Shown: positions 17,019-27,295, counted from the first letter of the stretch. The stretch: 64,000 nt of DNA from Synechococcus sp. GreenBA-s (GCF_024345855.1 NZ_JAGQBX010000004.1:30536-94535); one strand, 5' to 3'. Notes: generated from the sequence alone by a model not told the origin. Program-made: numbers and translations.

Positions 17019-18626
17019 GTGCTGGCGTTTCCCAGCACCTATTCGGTGGGCATCACCAGCCTCGGCTACCAGGTGGTGTGGGCCACGCTCGCCCAGCGCT
17101 CCGATGTGGATGTGCGCCGCCTGTTCACCGACCAGGGCGATCCGCCCCACGGCGGCAGCCGCGGCCGCGGACCCGCCCTCGATCTGTTCGGCCTGTCGCT
17201 GAGCTGGGAACTGGATGGACCGGTGCTGCTGGAGTTGCTGGAGCGGCAGCGCATCCCGATCTGGGCCAGCGAGCGGGGCGACGGCGATCCGATCGTGTTC
17301 GGTGGCGGCCCGGTGCTCACCGCCAACCCCGAACCGCTGGCACCGTTTTTTGACGTGGTGCTGCTCGGCGACGGCGAGCTGCTGCTGCCCACCTTCGTCG
17401 AGGCTCTGCAGGAGCACCGCGGCGCGCCCCGGTCCGAGCGGCTGCGGCGGCTGGCCCAGGTGCCGGGGGTGTATGTGCCCAGCCTCTACGCCCCCCGCTA
17501 CGGCGCCGAGGGGGAGCTACTGGGCATTGACCCCACCGAAGCAGGCATTCCGGCCACCGTGGCCAAGCAGACTTGGCGCGGCAACACCCTCAGCCATTCC
17601 ACCGTGATCACGCCGGAGGCCGCCTGGCCCTCGATCCACATGGTGGAGGTGGTGCGCAGCTGCCCGGAGCTGTGCCGCTTCTGCCTGGCGAGCTACCTCA
17701 CCCTGCCCTTCCGCACCCCCAGCCTCGATGACGGCCTGATCCCCGCGGTGGAGAAGGGCCTGACCGCCACCCAGCGCCTGGGCCTGCTCGGCGCTTCGGT
17801 GACCCAGCACCCCCAGTTCGCCGACCTGCTCACCTGGCTCGACGAGGACCGCTTCGACGGTATCCGCGTGAGCGTGAGCTCGGTGCGGGCCGCCACGGTG
17901 ACACCGCAGCTGGGGCGGATCCTGGCGAAGCGGGGCAGCAAGTCGCTCACGATCGCGATCGAGAGCGGCAGCGAGCGGATGCGCTCGGTGGTGAACAAGA
18001 AGCTCAGCCGCGAGGAGATCTTCGCCGCCGCCCGCTACGCCAAGGAAGGCGGTCTCACGGGCCTCAAGCTCTACGGGATGGTGGGCCTGCCCACGGAGGA
18101 GGAGACCGACGTGGAGGACACCGCCGCGCTGCTGCTGGAGCTGAAGAAGGCCACGCCGGGGCTACGCCTCTCCCTGGGGGTGAGCAGCTTCGTGCCCAAG
18201 GCCCACACCCCCTTCCAGTGGGAGGGCGTACGCCCCGAGGCCGAGCAGCGCCTCAAGCTGCTGGCCAAGCGCCTCAAGCCCAAGGGCATCGAGCTGCGCC
18301 CCGAGAGCTACGGCTGGAGCGTGATCCAGGCCCTGCTCTCCCGCAGCGATCGCCGCCTGGCCCCGGTGATCGCCGCCGCCCGCGGCAGCCACGAGAGCCT
18401 GGGGGGCTGGAAGAAGGCCTACCGCGCGGTGCTCGCCGGCGACTGTCCGACCGGCCCCTCTGCCCCCGGCTACCCGCTGCCGCCCCCGCCCGCCTGGGAG
18501 GCCGTGATCCACCAGCGCTGGGACGCCGATGCGGTGCTCCCCTGGGAGCATCTGGAGGGGCCCCTCCCCAAGGGCACCTTGGGCAAACACCGGTCCGAGG
18601 CCCTGGCCACCGGACCAGATCAGTAG
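17019..18626 (+). CDS. B12-binding-domain radical SAM protein (start uncertain)
   Basis: A radical S-adenosylmethionine enzyme of unknown substrate. The first half resembles a cobalamin-binding Rossmann domain (YSVGITSLGYQVVWATLAQR, IVFGGGPVLTANPEPLAPFF, DVVLLGDGE), followed by the radical SAM core with Cys215, Cys219 and Cys222 in SCPELCRFCLASY. Later motifs include TIAIESGSERMRSVVNKKLS and LKLYGMVGLPTEEETDVED. As written, the frame starts with GTG at 17019, but protein-like sequence (ETLLFEPAQPEAGALRA) continues upstream in the same frame to about 16959 with no ATG, GTG or TTG, so the true start is unresolved. Its stop overlaps the stop of the convergent IctB-like gene by 7 bases. Confidence 0.87.
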   Translation: MLAFPSTYSVGITSLGYQVVWATLAQRSDVDVRRLFTDQGDPPHGGSRGRGPALDLFGLSLSWELDGPVLLELLERQRIPIWASERGDGDPIVFGGGPVLTANPEPLAPFFDVVLLGDGELLLPTFVEALQEHRGAPRSERLRRLAQVPGVYVPSLYAPRYGAEGELLGIDPTEAGIPATVAKQTWRGNTLSHSTVITPEAAWPSIHMVEVVRSCPELCRFCLASYLTLPFRTPSLDDGLIPAVEKGLTATQRLGLLGASVTQHPQFADLLTWLDEDRFDGIRVSVSSVRAATVTPQLGRILAKRGSKSLTIAIESGSERMRSVVNKKLSREEIFAAARYAKEGGLTGLKLYGMVGLPTEEETDVEDTAALLLELKKATPGLRLSLGVSSFVPKAHTPFQWEGVRPEAEQRLKLLAKRLKPKGIELRPESYGWSVIQALLSRSDRRLAPVIAAARGSHESLGGWKKAYRAVLAGDCPTGPSAPGYPLPPPPAWEAVIHQRWDADAVLPWEHLEGPLPKGTLGKHRSEALATGPDQ

Positions 18627-19966
18627 CACCGCAACCCCGCCAGCAGGATCCAACCGGCAATATTGATGCGGCTGTCGTACATCGGGATGTCGGTGGCATG
18701 CAGGGCTACCAGCACCAGGGCCGCCGCCCACCAGGCCCGCTCGAACACCGGTGCCCTGGCGATCCCGAGCCGGGCCGCGCGGATCAGCAGCCACAGCACC
18801 AGGCCCACCACGATCGCGGCCACCGGCAGGCCATGGCTCACGGCCAGATCGATCACCACGTTGTGGGGATGGCCGTGCCACTGGCCCGTGCGCAGCGGGT
18901 AGATCACGCTGAAGGCCGCCGCCCCCCAGCCCAGCCAGGGCCTCTCGGCGATCAACCCAAGGGCCACGCCCCACTGGCTGAGACGCGTGCTGGCCAGGTT
19001 GCGCTCGCCGGCGAACTTCATGTCGTTGAGGCGGGACCAGATCGCCTCGGGCACCAGGGCACGGGCGGGGGCCTGGAACAACGCCGGTACCCCCGGCAGG
19101 CTGGCCAGGGCCACCGGCACGAGCACCAGCGCCAGCAGCGGCAGCAGCCAGGGCCAGCTGATGGGCCCGGCCACGATCGGGGCCGCCAGCACCAGGGCCC
19201 CCCAGGCGTTGCGGGAATCGGTGAGATAGAGGGCCGCCACCTGGGCCACAGCCAGGCCGAGCGCCAGCAGCAGCGGAGCCGCGCCGCCGGCGCGATCGGC
19301 GAGCGGGGCCCCGCCCACCAGCCCCTGACGCCAGCGGCGGGCCCGCTCCAGCAGGGCCGCCAGCACCAGGGGCCAGCTCAGCGCCAGCCAGGCCGCCGTG
19401 ATGTTGGCGTAGTCGAACAGGCCCGAAAGCCGACCCTCGGGATTGCCGCCGGGCTTGATCCACCAGACGATCAGGCCCCCCAGGATCTGCCAGGGCCCGC
19501 TCCAGCCCCACCACAGCTGGCCCAGACCGGTGACGATCACCGGCACGGTGCCGGCCACCAGGGCCAGGGCCACCCGCCGCCGCGCCGCCGGGGTGAGCAG
19601 ATAGGGCTGGAAGCCCCAGAAGGCCCAGAAGAAGGGCAGCCAGTTGCCCAGTCCCACCCAGGCCAGGGGGCCGCTGCTGGCCCCCAGACAGCCCAGCAGC
19701 ATCAGGGCGGCGGCAATGGCCAGCGCCCCATTGGCGCGATCACGCCACCAGGGCTGCCGCTGGCGACTGCCCAGCACAAGGGCGACAAACAGCAGCACGC
19801 CGGCAACCAGGGCACTGGAGGCCAGGGCGAGGACACCGAGCTGGAAGCAGCGCCAGGCCAGCGGGTTGGCCGGCTCGGGACGCGCGCTGTCGAGCAGGCT
19901 CAGCAGCCGCGCCGGCAGGGCCTGGCGCTGCGCCCCGATCGGACCCTCCGGCAGGGCTGAGCTCAT
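18620..19966 (-). CDS. IctB / O-antigen ligase-family membrane protein
   Basis: A 448-residue polytopic membrane protein with about 10-12 hydrophobic segments. The C-terminal half shows the O-antigen ligase/polymerase (Wzy-C) signature GHPHNVVIDLAVSHGLPVA, preceded by LIAERPWLGWGAAAF and STRLSQWGVALG. In cyanobacteria this family is often labelled IctB, a putative bicarbonate transporter, but the fold points to a glycan ligase or polymerase, so transport is doubtful. A cytoplasmic N-terminal tail of about 45 residues precedes the first membrane helix. The start ATG at 19966 overlaps the purU stop as ATGA, making the two genes an operon. No export or polysaccharide genes are adjacent. Confidence 0.82.
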   Translation of the reverse strand: MSSALPEGPIGAQRQALPARLLSLLDSARPEPANPLAWRCFQLGVLALASSALVAGVLLFVALVLGSRQRQPWWRDRANGALAIAAALMLLGCLGASSGPLAWVGLGNWLPFFWAFWGFQPYLLTPAARRRVALALVAGTVPVIVTGLGQLWWGWSGPWQILGGLIVWWIKPGGNPEGRLSGLFDYANITAAWLALSWPLVLAALLERARRWRQGLVGGAPLADRAGGAAPLLLALGLAVAQVAALYLTDSRNAWGALVLAAPIVAGPISWPWLLPLLALVLVPVALASLPGVPALFQAPARALVPEAIWSRLNDMKFAGERNLASTRLSQWGVALGLIAERPWLGWGAAAFSVIYPLRTGQWHGHPHNVVIDLAVSHGLPVAAIVVGLVLWLLIRAARLGIARAPVFERAWWAAALVLVALHATDIPMYDSRINIAGWILLAGLRCY

Positions 19967-20835
19967 TCGAACACCGCCGTACGGCCCCGGTAGACGATCA
20001 CCTGCCGCTTGATGTGGAGGCGCACGGCCCGGGCCAGGGCCAGCCGCTCGGTGTCGCGGCCCTTGCGGATCAGGTCCTCCACCTCATCGCGATGGCTCAC
20101 CGCCAGGGTGGACTGGGCAATGATCGGCCCCCCATCCAGCTCCTCGGTCACGTAGTGGCCGGTGGCGCCGATCAGCTTCACGCCCCGCTCCCAGGCCCGG
20201 TGGTAGGGCTGGGCCCCCTTGAAGGCGGGCAGGAAGGAGTGGTGGATGTTGATCACCTGGTGGAACGCATCCGGGGGATCGAAGGCCGCCAGGAAACCGG
20301 GGGTGAGCACCTGCATGTACTTGGCCAGGACCACCAGCTCGATGCCGTGCTCGGCCAGCAGCTGCAGGTGGCGGGCCTCGGCCTCCTGGCGGTTGGCGGC
20401 GCTGATCGGCACGTGCTCGAAGCGGGCGCCGAACTCCTCGGCGATGGGCCCCAGGTCCGGGTGGTTGGAGATCACCAGCGGCACCTGCATCGGCAGCTCA
20501 CCGGTGCGGGTGCGCCAGAGCAGATCGAGCAGGCAGTGGTCCTGCTTGCTCACGAAGATCGCCACCGGCGGGCGCACATCGGAGAAGTGCACCTGGTAGC
20601 TGCCGGCCAGGCGCTCGGCCAGGGCCGCCGCGGAGGGATCGATCGCCTCGCGGGGCAGCCCGAAGCCCTCCAGCTGCCACTCGATGCGGCTGAGGAACAG
20701 GCCGGCGCCCTGGTCGCTGTGGTGGTCGGCGTGGACGATGTTGCCGCCGTTGGCCGCCACCCAGCCGGCGAGCTCCCGCACCAGCCCGGGCTGATCCGGG
20801 CAGATCATCTGCAGGATGGCGGTGGGGCCGGTCAT
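19963..20835 (-). CDS. purU: Formyltetrahydrofolate deformylase PurU
   Basis: PurU hydrolyses 10-formyl-tetrahydrofolate to formate and tetrahydrofolate. The 290-residue product has an N-terminal ACT-like regulatory domain (ILQMICPDQPGLVRELAGWV) and a C-terminal formyltransferase fold with VISNHPDLG, LAKYMQVLTPGF, INIHHSFLPAFKGA and the catalytic Asp in GHYVTEELDGGPIIAQ. ATG 20835 is chosen by comparison with the ACT domain start; an ATG at 20862 would add 9 residues. The released formate can be used by PurT, which is encoded at 32698-33888. The sulfiredoxin gene is 43 bases upstream on the same strand. Confidence 0.95.
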   Translation of the reverse strand: MTGPTAILQMICPDQPGLVRELAGWVAANGGNIVHADHHSDQGAGLFLSRIEWQLEGFGLPREAIDPSAAALAERLAGSYQVHFSDVRPPVAIFVSKQDHCLLDLLWRTRTGELPMQVPLVISNHPDLGPIAEEFGARFEHVPISAANRQEAEARHLQLLAEHGIELVVLAKYMQVLTPGFLAAFDPPDAFHQVINIHHSFLPAFKGAQPYHRAWERGVKLIGATGHYVTEELDGGPIIAQSTLAVSHRDEVEDLIRKGRDTERLALARAVRLHIKRQVIVYRGRTAVFE

Positions 20836-20878
20836 GGCCGCTGGCAGGGGACGTGCAGGCATTGTGCCGGCAGGGGAT

Positions 20879-21136
20879 TCAGGGCATGTGCAGGCGCAGC
20901 ACGTCGGGGGTGGCGCGGCGCACCCTGGCCCGGATCGTCGTGAGGCCGAGGCGCCCATGGGCGGCCCAGCGGTGGCAGCCGTTGAAGCCCCAGTAGCGGC
21001 CATCGAGCTCCAGCACGTCGATGGGCTCCTGCTGGCCCTCGGCGGCGATCGCCTCCATCAGCCAGGCCACCTTGGCCTCATCGAGCTGGCGCTGCAGGGG
21101 CCGGGTGATGGCGGCGAGGGGGGAGAACCAGCTCAC
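20879..21136 (-). CDS. srx: Sulfiredoxin
   Basis: An 85-residue protein matching sulfiredoxin, which uses ATP to rescue over-oxidised (sulfinic) 2-Cys peroxiredoxins. The catalytic signature is FNGCHRWAAH with Cys54 (family consensus F-[GS]-G-C-H-R). The N-terminal ITRPLQRQLDEAKVAWLMEAI corresponds to the conserved proline-rich entry and first helix, and the size is typical for cyanobacteria. The start is GTG at 21136; the ATG four bases upstream (21140-21138) is in another frame. It precedes purU by 43 bases and diverges from psbQ, which fits peroxide control in a photosynthetic cell. ParB-like domains share the fold, but the Cys-His-Arg signature favours sulfiredoxin. Confidence 0.82.
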   Translation of the reverse strand: MSWFSPLAAITRPLQRQLDEAKVAWLMEAIAAEGQQEPIDVLELDGRYWGFNGCHRWAAHGRLGLTTIRARVRRATPDVLRLHMP

Positions 21137-21340
21137 GCATGGGGCCAACGCGTAGTGGCTCCGTTTTAGCGTGTGACCTGCGGCCGTGTCGTGGCGCTGC
21201 GCGGGTGCTGCCGGCGGCGGCGGCGGGGGCCGCGATGGGACCGGACGGGGCGTTACGGGGCCACGGACCGTCTGGACTCCCAGGGGCCTGCCTGGGGTTG
21301 CCGTGCGCGACTGGCGGGTCTCCAGGGCAGTCGCCGCCGG

Positions 21341-21346
21341 TAAAGT
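21341..21346 (+). promoter_or_regulatory. Possible -10 (TAAAGT) of psbQ
   Basis: TAAAGT lies 22 bases before the psbQ ATG and would give a transcript leader of about 15 bases. It sits between two copies of GTCGCCG-like sequence. No -35 is obvious. Confidence 0.4.
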
Positions 21347-21368
21347 CGCCGGACAAGCAAAGCCCTCC

Positions 21369-21860
21369 ATGGCCGTCCAGCGCGTGTCCGCGTTCCTCCA
21401 GACCCTCCGCTCCTCGCTGCGCAGCCTGGCCCTGCTGGCGATGGCCCTGGTGCTGAGCGTGGGCCTGGTGGCCTGCAGCGGCGCCCAGGCCAAGCCCCCC
21501 ACCATCAGCCCAGCCGATCTCGAGATCATCAGCCGCCAGGCCGAGGGCTTCCTGGCCGCCAAGGATCGCCTGCCCGAGCTGGCCAGCCTGGTGAACGACC
21601 GCGACTGGGTCTTCACCCGCAACCTGATCCACGGTCCGATGCACGAAGTGGGCCGCGAGATGCTCTACATCAACCAGCGCCTGCTGCCCAGTGAGCGGGC
21701 CGAGGCCAACCAGCGCGCCGACAAGCTCAAGGCCGCCCTCGCCGACCTGGATGAAGCCGCCCGCCAACAGGACGGCGAGAAGCTGCGCAAGGCCTACATC
21801 CGCGTGGCCAGCGGCTTCGGCTCCTACGCCGAGGTGATCCCCGCCGCCGCCCTGAGCTGA
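21369..21860 (+). CDS. psbQ: Photosystem II lipoprotein PsbQ (CyanoQ)
   Basis: CyanoQ binds the lumenal face of photosystem II and stabilises the oxygen-evolving complex. The 163-residue precursor has a lipoprotein signal ending in the lipobox LVAC with Cys36. The mature four-helix protein includes ADLEIISRQAEGFLAAKDRL, DRDWVFTRNLIHGPMHEVG and MLYINQRLLP, all recognisable PsbQ features, with the charged final helices expected of the family. ATG 21369 is chosen because it starts the signal peptide; the frame is open much further upstream without similarity. It diverges from the sulfiredoxin gene and is followed by an FAD oxidoreductase at 38 bases. Confidence 0.93.
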   Translation: MAVQRVSAFLQTLRSSLRSLALLAMALVLSVGLVACSGAQAKPPTISPADLEIISRQAEGFLAAKDRLPELASLVNDRDWVFTRNLIHGPMHEVGREMLYINQRLLPSERAEANQRADKLKAALADLDEAARQQDGEKLRKAYIRVASGFGSYAEVIPAAALS

Positions 21861-21898
21861 ACCGGTCCCAAGCCCAGGCCCAGCATCCACAGCCGGTC

Positions 21899-23005
21899 GT
21901 GGTGATCGGCGCGGGGGTGGTGGGCCTGTCCATCGCCTGGCTGCTGCAGCACCAAGGCCATCGGGTGACCCTGGTGGATCCGACCGGCACCGGGCCCCAG
22001 CCGCCGCAGGCCGGTAGCAGCGCGGCCCTGGGGCTGCTCATGGCCCGGATCTACCGCCGCTCCAGCGGCCGGGGCTGGCGGCTGCGGCAGCGCTCCCTTG
22101 AGCTCTGGACCAGCTGGAGGCAGCAGCTGGGGGCGGCAGGCCACCCGCTGCCCTGGCGCCCAGGCCTGCTGCAGCTGGCCGCCGATGCCGACGCGTTCGC
22201 CGCCCAGACGCGGCTGGCGGCGGAGCGGGCCCGCCGGGGCCTCACCCTGCAGCCGCTGGCCGCGGAGACCCTGGCCGCCCTCTCTCCCTGCCTGCCCAGC
22301 GGCGCCGTGGGCGGCCTGTTCTCCCCGGACGATGGCCAGCTGGATCCCCTCCCCGCCATGGCCGCCCTGCGTGCCGACGCGATCGAGCGGGGCCTGGAGC
22401 TGGTGGCAAACGGGGCCGGTGCGATCGAGCGCCAGGCGGGTGCGGATCGCTGGCGCCTCGCCCTGGCCGGAGGCGGATGGCTGCAGACCCCCTGGCTGGT
22501 GCTGAGTGCCGGCCTGGGCTGCCCGGCTCTGCTCGACCCCCTGGGCCACCACCGCCCCCACGTGCCCGTACTGGGGCAGGCCCTGGAGCTGCAGCTGCCG
22601 GCGGGGACGCCGGACCCCTGTCAGTGGCCGGGGTCGGTCAGCTGGGGGGGCGTGAACCTGGTGCCCCGCCCCGGCGGCCGCCTCTGGCTGGGGGCCACCC
22701 TGGAGCCGCCGGCGGGCGAACCGCCGCTGGCCCAGGCCAGTGCGGCGGAACTGGCCAGCCTGCGGGATCTGGGCGGCAGCGCCCCCGACTGGCTGCGCCA
22801 GGCCACGGTGCTGCGCCATTGGCAGGGCCTGCGGGCCCGGCCCCACGGGGCACCCGCACCGCTGCTGGAGGAGCTGGAGCCTGGCCTGCTGCTGGCCTCG
22901 GGCCACTACCGCAATGGCGTGCTGCTGGCCCCGGCCACGGCGGAGTGGGTGGCGGAGCGGATCGCGGCGGGCAGTGGCCTGAGCGGGATTTCAGGCTCGC
23001 CGTAA
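21899..23005 (+). CDS. FAD-dependent amino-acid oxidoreductase (DadA/ThiO-like)
   Basis: A 368-residue flavoprotein of the D-amino-acid oxidase/glycine oxidase superfamily. The dinucleotide-binding motif VIGAGVVGLSIAWLL opens the protein; later come a substrate-domain region (LSPCLPSGAVGGLFSPDDGQ) and the C-terminal FAD motif ASGHYRNGVLLAPATAEWVA. The last motif, with G-H-Y-R-N-G, is typical of ThiO/glycine oxidase, so a role in thiamine thiazole synthesis or D-amino-acid oxidation is plausible, but not proven. The annotated start is GTG 21899; the frame stays open upstream into psbQ with no better initiator close by, so a slightly earlier start is possible. It is probably co-transcribed with psbQ. 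Confidence 0.82.
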   Translation: MVIGAGVVGLSIAWLLQHQGHRVTLVDPTGTGPQPPQAGSSAALGLLMARIYRRSSGRGWRLRQRSLELWTSWRQQLGAAGHPLPWRPGLLQLAADADAFAAQTRLAAERARRGLTLQPLAAETLAALSPCLPSGAVGGLFSPDDGQLDPLPAMAALRADAIERGLELVANGAGAIERQAGADRWRLALAGGGWLQTPWLVLSAGLGCPALLDPLGHHRPHVPVLGQALELQLPAGTPDPCQWPGSVSWGGVNLVPRPGGRLWLGATLEPPAGEPPLAQASAAELASLRDLGGSAPDWLRQATVLRHWQGLRARPHGAPAPLLEELEPGLLLASGHYRNGVLLAPATAEWVAERIAAGSGLSGISGSP

Positions 23006-23012
23006 CCTGCTG

Positions 23013-23047
23013 GGGCGGCGCCGGCACGGCGTTCCACGGCGCCGCCC
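23013..23047 (+). promoter_or_regulatory. Perfect 11-bp hairpin upstream of pstS
   Basis: GGGCGGCGCCG (23013-23023) and CGGCGCCGCCC (23037-23047) are exact reverse complements around a 13-base loop. The hairpin ends 19 bases before the pstS ATG and begins 7 bases after the oxidoreductase stop. There is no T-run, so it may be a factor-dependent end, an attenuator, or an mRNA-stability structure at the 5' end of pstS. Confidence 0.5.
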
Positions 23048-23066
23048 GACCCAGCGTCTTCCCCCG

Positions 23067-24095
23067 ATGGTTCTCAATCGCCCGTGCTTCAGCAGTCCGC
23101 GCCGCGTCCCCGTGGGGGCCGCCCTGGGCCTGCTGGGCAGCCTCGCCCTCACGGCCTGTGGCGGCGGCAGCCCGGGTGGGGCACCCAGCGGCGGGGCCAC
23201 ACTCCAGGGCGCCGGGGCCACCTTCCCCGCCTCGATCTACCAGCGCTGGTTCGCTGACCTCGCGGCCAAGGGAGAGGCCCGGGTCAACTACCAATCGGTG
23301 GGCTCCGGCGCCGGCGTGCGCCAGTTCAGCGCCGGCACCGTGGACTTCGCCGCCAGCGACAAACCCCTGGATGCCGCGGAGGCCGCCGCCGTGAAGCGCG
23401 GCGTGGTGCAGATCCCGCTCACCGCCGGCGCCATCGCCGTGGCCTACAACCACCCGGGCTGCAGCCTCAAGCTCACCCAGGCCCAGCTGGTGGGGATCTT
23501 CGAGGGCAAGATCACCAACTACAAGGAGCTGGGCTGCGCCGATCAGGCCATCAAGGTGGTCTACCGCTCCGATGGCTCCGGCACCACCTACAACTTCACC
23601 AACTCCCTCTCGGCCTTCAGCCCCAGCTGGAAGGCGGGCCCCGGCGCCGCCAAATCCGTGCAGTGGCCCATGGGCATCGGCGCCAAGGGCAACGAGGGCG
23701 TGGCCGCCAGCCTGCAGCAGGTGAAGGGCGGCCTCGGCTACGTGGAGGCGGCCTTCGTGCGCCCGCCCCTGCAGGCGGCGGCGGTGCAGAACGCCGCCGG
23801 CAGCTTCAGCAAGCCCGACACCGCCGAAGCCGCCAAGGCCCTCGCCAGCATCGCCCTGGGCCCCGACCTCACCGGCAGCGATCCCAACCCCAAGGCGGGC
23901 TACCCGATCGTGACCTTCACCTGGGTGCTGCTCTACAAGGGCGGCAACGGCGCCAAACTGCCCGCCCTGCAGAAGACCTTCGGCTACGCCCTCTCCGATG
24001 CCGCCCAGGCCGGCGCCCCCGCCCTCGGCTACGTGAGCCTGCCGGCGCCGGTGCTGGAGAAGGCCCGCGCCGCCCTGGCCACGGTCGCCCCGTAG
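23067..24095 (+). CDS. pstS: Phosphate ABC transporter substrate-binding lipoprotein PstS
   Basis: PstS captures phosphate in the periplasm for the PstCAB importer. The 342-residue precursor has a lipoprotein signal with lipobox LTAC at Cys31. Phosphate-binding motifs are clear: LQGAGATFPASIYQRWF, SVGSGAGVRQF, DFAASDKPL, GVVQIPLTAGAIAVAYN and RSDGSGTTYNFT, which contribute the Ser, Asp and Arg phosphate ligands. No pstC, pstA or pstB lies in the window, so this is a solitary binding-protein gene, common in picocyanobacteria where pstS is duplicated. I do not see a convincing pair of Pho-box repeats upstream; the 11-bp hairpin there is the main feature. A strong terminator follows. Confidence 0.95.
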   Translation: MVLNRPCFSSPRRVPVGAALGLLGSLALTACGGGSPGGAPSGGATLQGAGATFPASIYQRWFADLAAKGEARVNYQSVGSGAGVRQFSAGTVDFAASDKPLDAAEAAAVKRGVVQIPLTAGAIAVAYNHPGCSLKLTQAQLVGIFEGKITNYKELGCADQAIKVVYRSDGSGTTYNFTNSLSAFSPSWKAGPGAAKSVQWPMGIGAKGNEGVAASLQQVKGGLGYVEAAFVRPPLQAAAVQNAAGSFSKPDTAEAAKALASIALGPDLTGSDPNPKAGYPIVTFTWVLLYKGGNGAKLPALQKTFGYALSDAAQAGAPALGYVSLPAPVLEKARAALATVAP

Positions 24096-24153
24096 GCCCC
24101 CGCGGCGGAGCCGGCGGCAGGGCGAGGTCTTGGCCACGCCACCGGCCCATGAA

Positions 24154-24177
24154 AAAGCCCCCCGGATGGGGGGCTTT
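24154..24177. terminator. Bidirectional intrinsic terminator between pstS and dnaK
   Basis: AAAGCCCCCC (24154-24163), loop GGAT, GGGGGGCTTT (24168-24177): a perfect 10-bp stem with A-tract on the left and T-tract on the right. It lies between two convergent genes, 58 bases after the pstS stop and 37 bases past the dnaK stop, so it can end both transcripts. It is the clearest Rho-independent terminator in the window. Confidence 0.85.
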
Positions 24178-24214
24178 CTGCTGATCGGACCTGATGGGAT
24201 CAGGCCGCGTCAGC

Positions 24215-26110
<1,896 letters not shown>

Positions 26111-26251
26111 GGATAACCGCCTCCCGCAGGGGATTTCAGACTGAAGGCATCCTCAACAGCAGGCCCCTGCTGGGGCTAGGTGTGGTTGCCGAACCGGGGC
26201 CGTACGGTGCGGCCCCGACCCCGTCCGGCCCGCGCCGGCGCGTGCGCCCCG

Positions 26252-27181
26252 ATGCCGCCTGCCACCCCTCCCGCCGCCGCGATCGGCCCCCTCGCGATCG
26301 ATGGCCACACCGCCCTGGTGGGGGTGCTCGGCGATCCGGTGCGGCACTCGCTCTCGCCGGCCATGCACAACGCGGCCCTGCGGGAGCTGGGTCTGAACTG
26401 GGTGTATCTCGCCCTGCCGGCGCCTGCCGCCCAGCTGGAGACCGTGGTGCGGGGCCTGGAGGCGATGGGCTGCCGCGGCCTGAACGTCACCATCCCCCAC
26501 AAGCAGGCGGTGGCAGGCCTGGCCAGCGAGCTGAGCCCCCTGGCCCAGCGGCTGGGGGCCGTGAACACCCTGGTGCCGCGCTCGGACGGCGGCTGGCTGG
26601 GCACCAACACCGATGTGGAGGGCTTCCTGGCGCCGCTGCGGCAGGGCGGCCGGAGCTGGCGGGGCCTGCGGGCCCTGGTGCTGGGCAGCGGCGGCAGCGC
26701 CCGGGCCGTGGTGGCGGGCCTGGTGGAGCTGGGGCTGGGCTCGATCCAGCTGGCGGGCCGGCGCGCCGCGGGCCGTGAAGCCTTCCTGGCGGACTGCCAC
26801 GGCTGGGCGCCGCAGCTGCAGGGTCTGGCCTGGGGCGAGCCCGGGGGCCTGGCCGCCGCGCTGGCCGCCGCCGATCTGGTGGTGAACACCACCCCCGTGG
26901 GCATGGCCAGCGCCACCGATCCCTCCGCCGCCCAGCGCTCACCGCTCACCGCGGCCGAGCTTGAGGCCCTCCGGCCCGGCGCCAGCGTGTACGACCTGAT
27001 CTACACCCCCCGACCCACGGCCCTGCTGCAGGCGGCCGCGGCCCGGGGCTGCGCCACCCACGACGGCCTGGAGATGCTGGTGCAGCAGGGGGCCGCCGCC
27101 CTGCGGCTGTGGAGCGGCCAGGAGGCGATTCCCGTGGCAGCGATGCGCGCCGCCGCCCTGGCCCGGCTGGAAGGCCGCTGA
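26252..27181 (+). CDS. aroE: Shikimate dehydrogenase (NADP+)
   Basis: AroE reduces 3-dehydroshikimate to shikimate. The 309-residue protein shows the shikimate-binding motif HSLSPAMHNAALRELGLNWVY, the catalytic Lys in NVTIPHKQAV, TNTDVEGF with the conserved Asp, the NADP-binding loop VLGSGGSARAVVAGL, and NTTPVGM. The C-terminal helix PVAAMRAAALARLEG completes the fold. ATG 26252 is chosen; the frame is open upstream to 26180 without similarity. It diverges from dnaK across about 140 bases. Together with the DAHP synthase gene at 10963-12036 it is the second shikimate-pathway gene in the window. Confidence 0.95.
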   Translation: MPPATPPAAAIGPLAIDGHTALVGVLGDPVRHSLSPAMHNAALRELGLNWVYLALPAPAAQLETVVRGLEAMGCRGLNVTIPHKQAVAGLASELSPLAQRLGAVNTLVPRSDGGWLGTNTDVEGFLAPLRQGGRSWRGLRALVLGSGGSARAVVAGLVELGLGSIQLAGRRAAGREAFLADCHGWAPQLQGLAWGEPGGLAAALAAADLVVNTTPVGMASATDPSAAQRSPLTAAELEALRPGASVYDLIYTPRPTALLQAAAARGCATHDGLEMLVQQGAAALRLWSGQEAIPVAAMRAAALARLEGR

Positions 27182-27262
27182 GCGGGACGACCGCTGGGCC
27201 GCAGACCCGGCGGGAAGACCCGGGCGGACGTGCACAAGGACCCCGGCCCGTGGCGGGCGCCC

Positions 27263-27268
27263 TAGCCT
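27263..27268 (+). promoter_or_regulatory. Possible -10 (TAGCCT) of the Tic20-like gene
   Basis: TAGCCT lies 27 bases before the ATG at 27296 in a GC-rich gap and matches the TAnnnT pattern found before other genes in the window. No -35 is seen. Confidence 0.35.
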
Positions 27269-27295
27269 CCGACCAGCAGCGGGCTTGCCCCTCCC

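Noticed and set aside
20836..21003. N-terminal extension of PurU by 56 residues
   Set aside because: The extra sequence is Ala/Pro/Cys low complexity and runs into the sulfiredoxin gene; the ACT domain begins right after ATG 20835.
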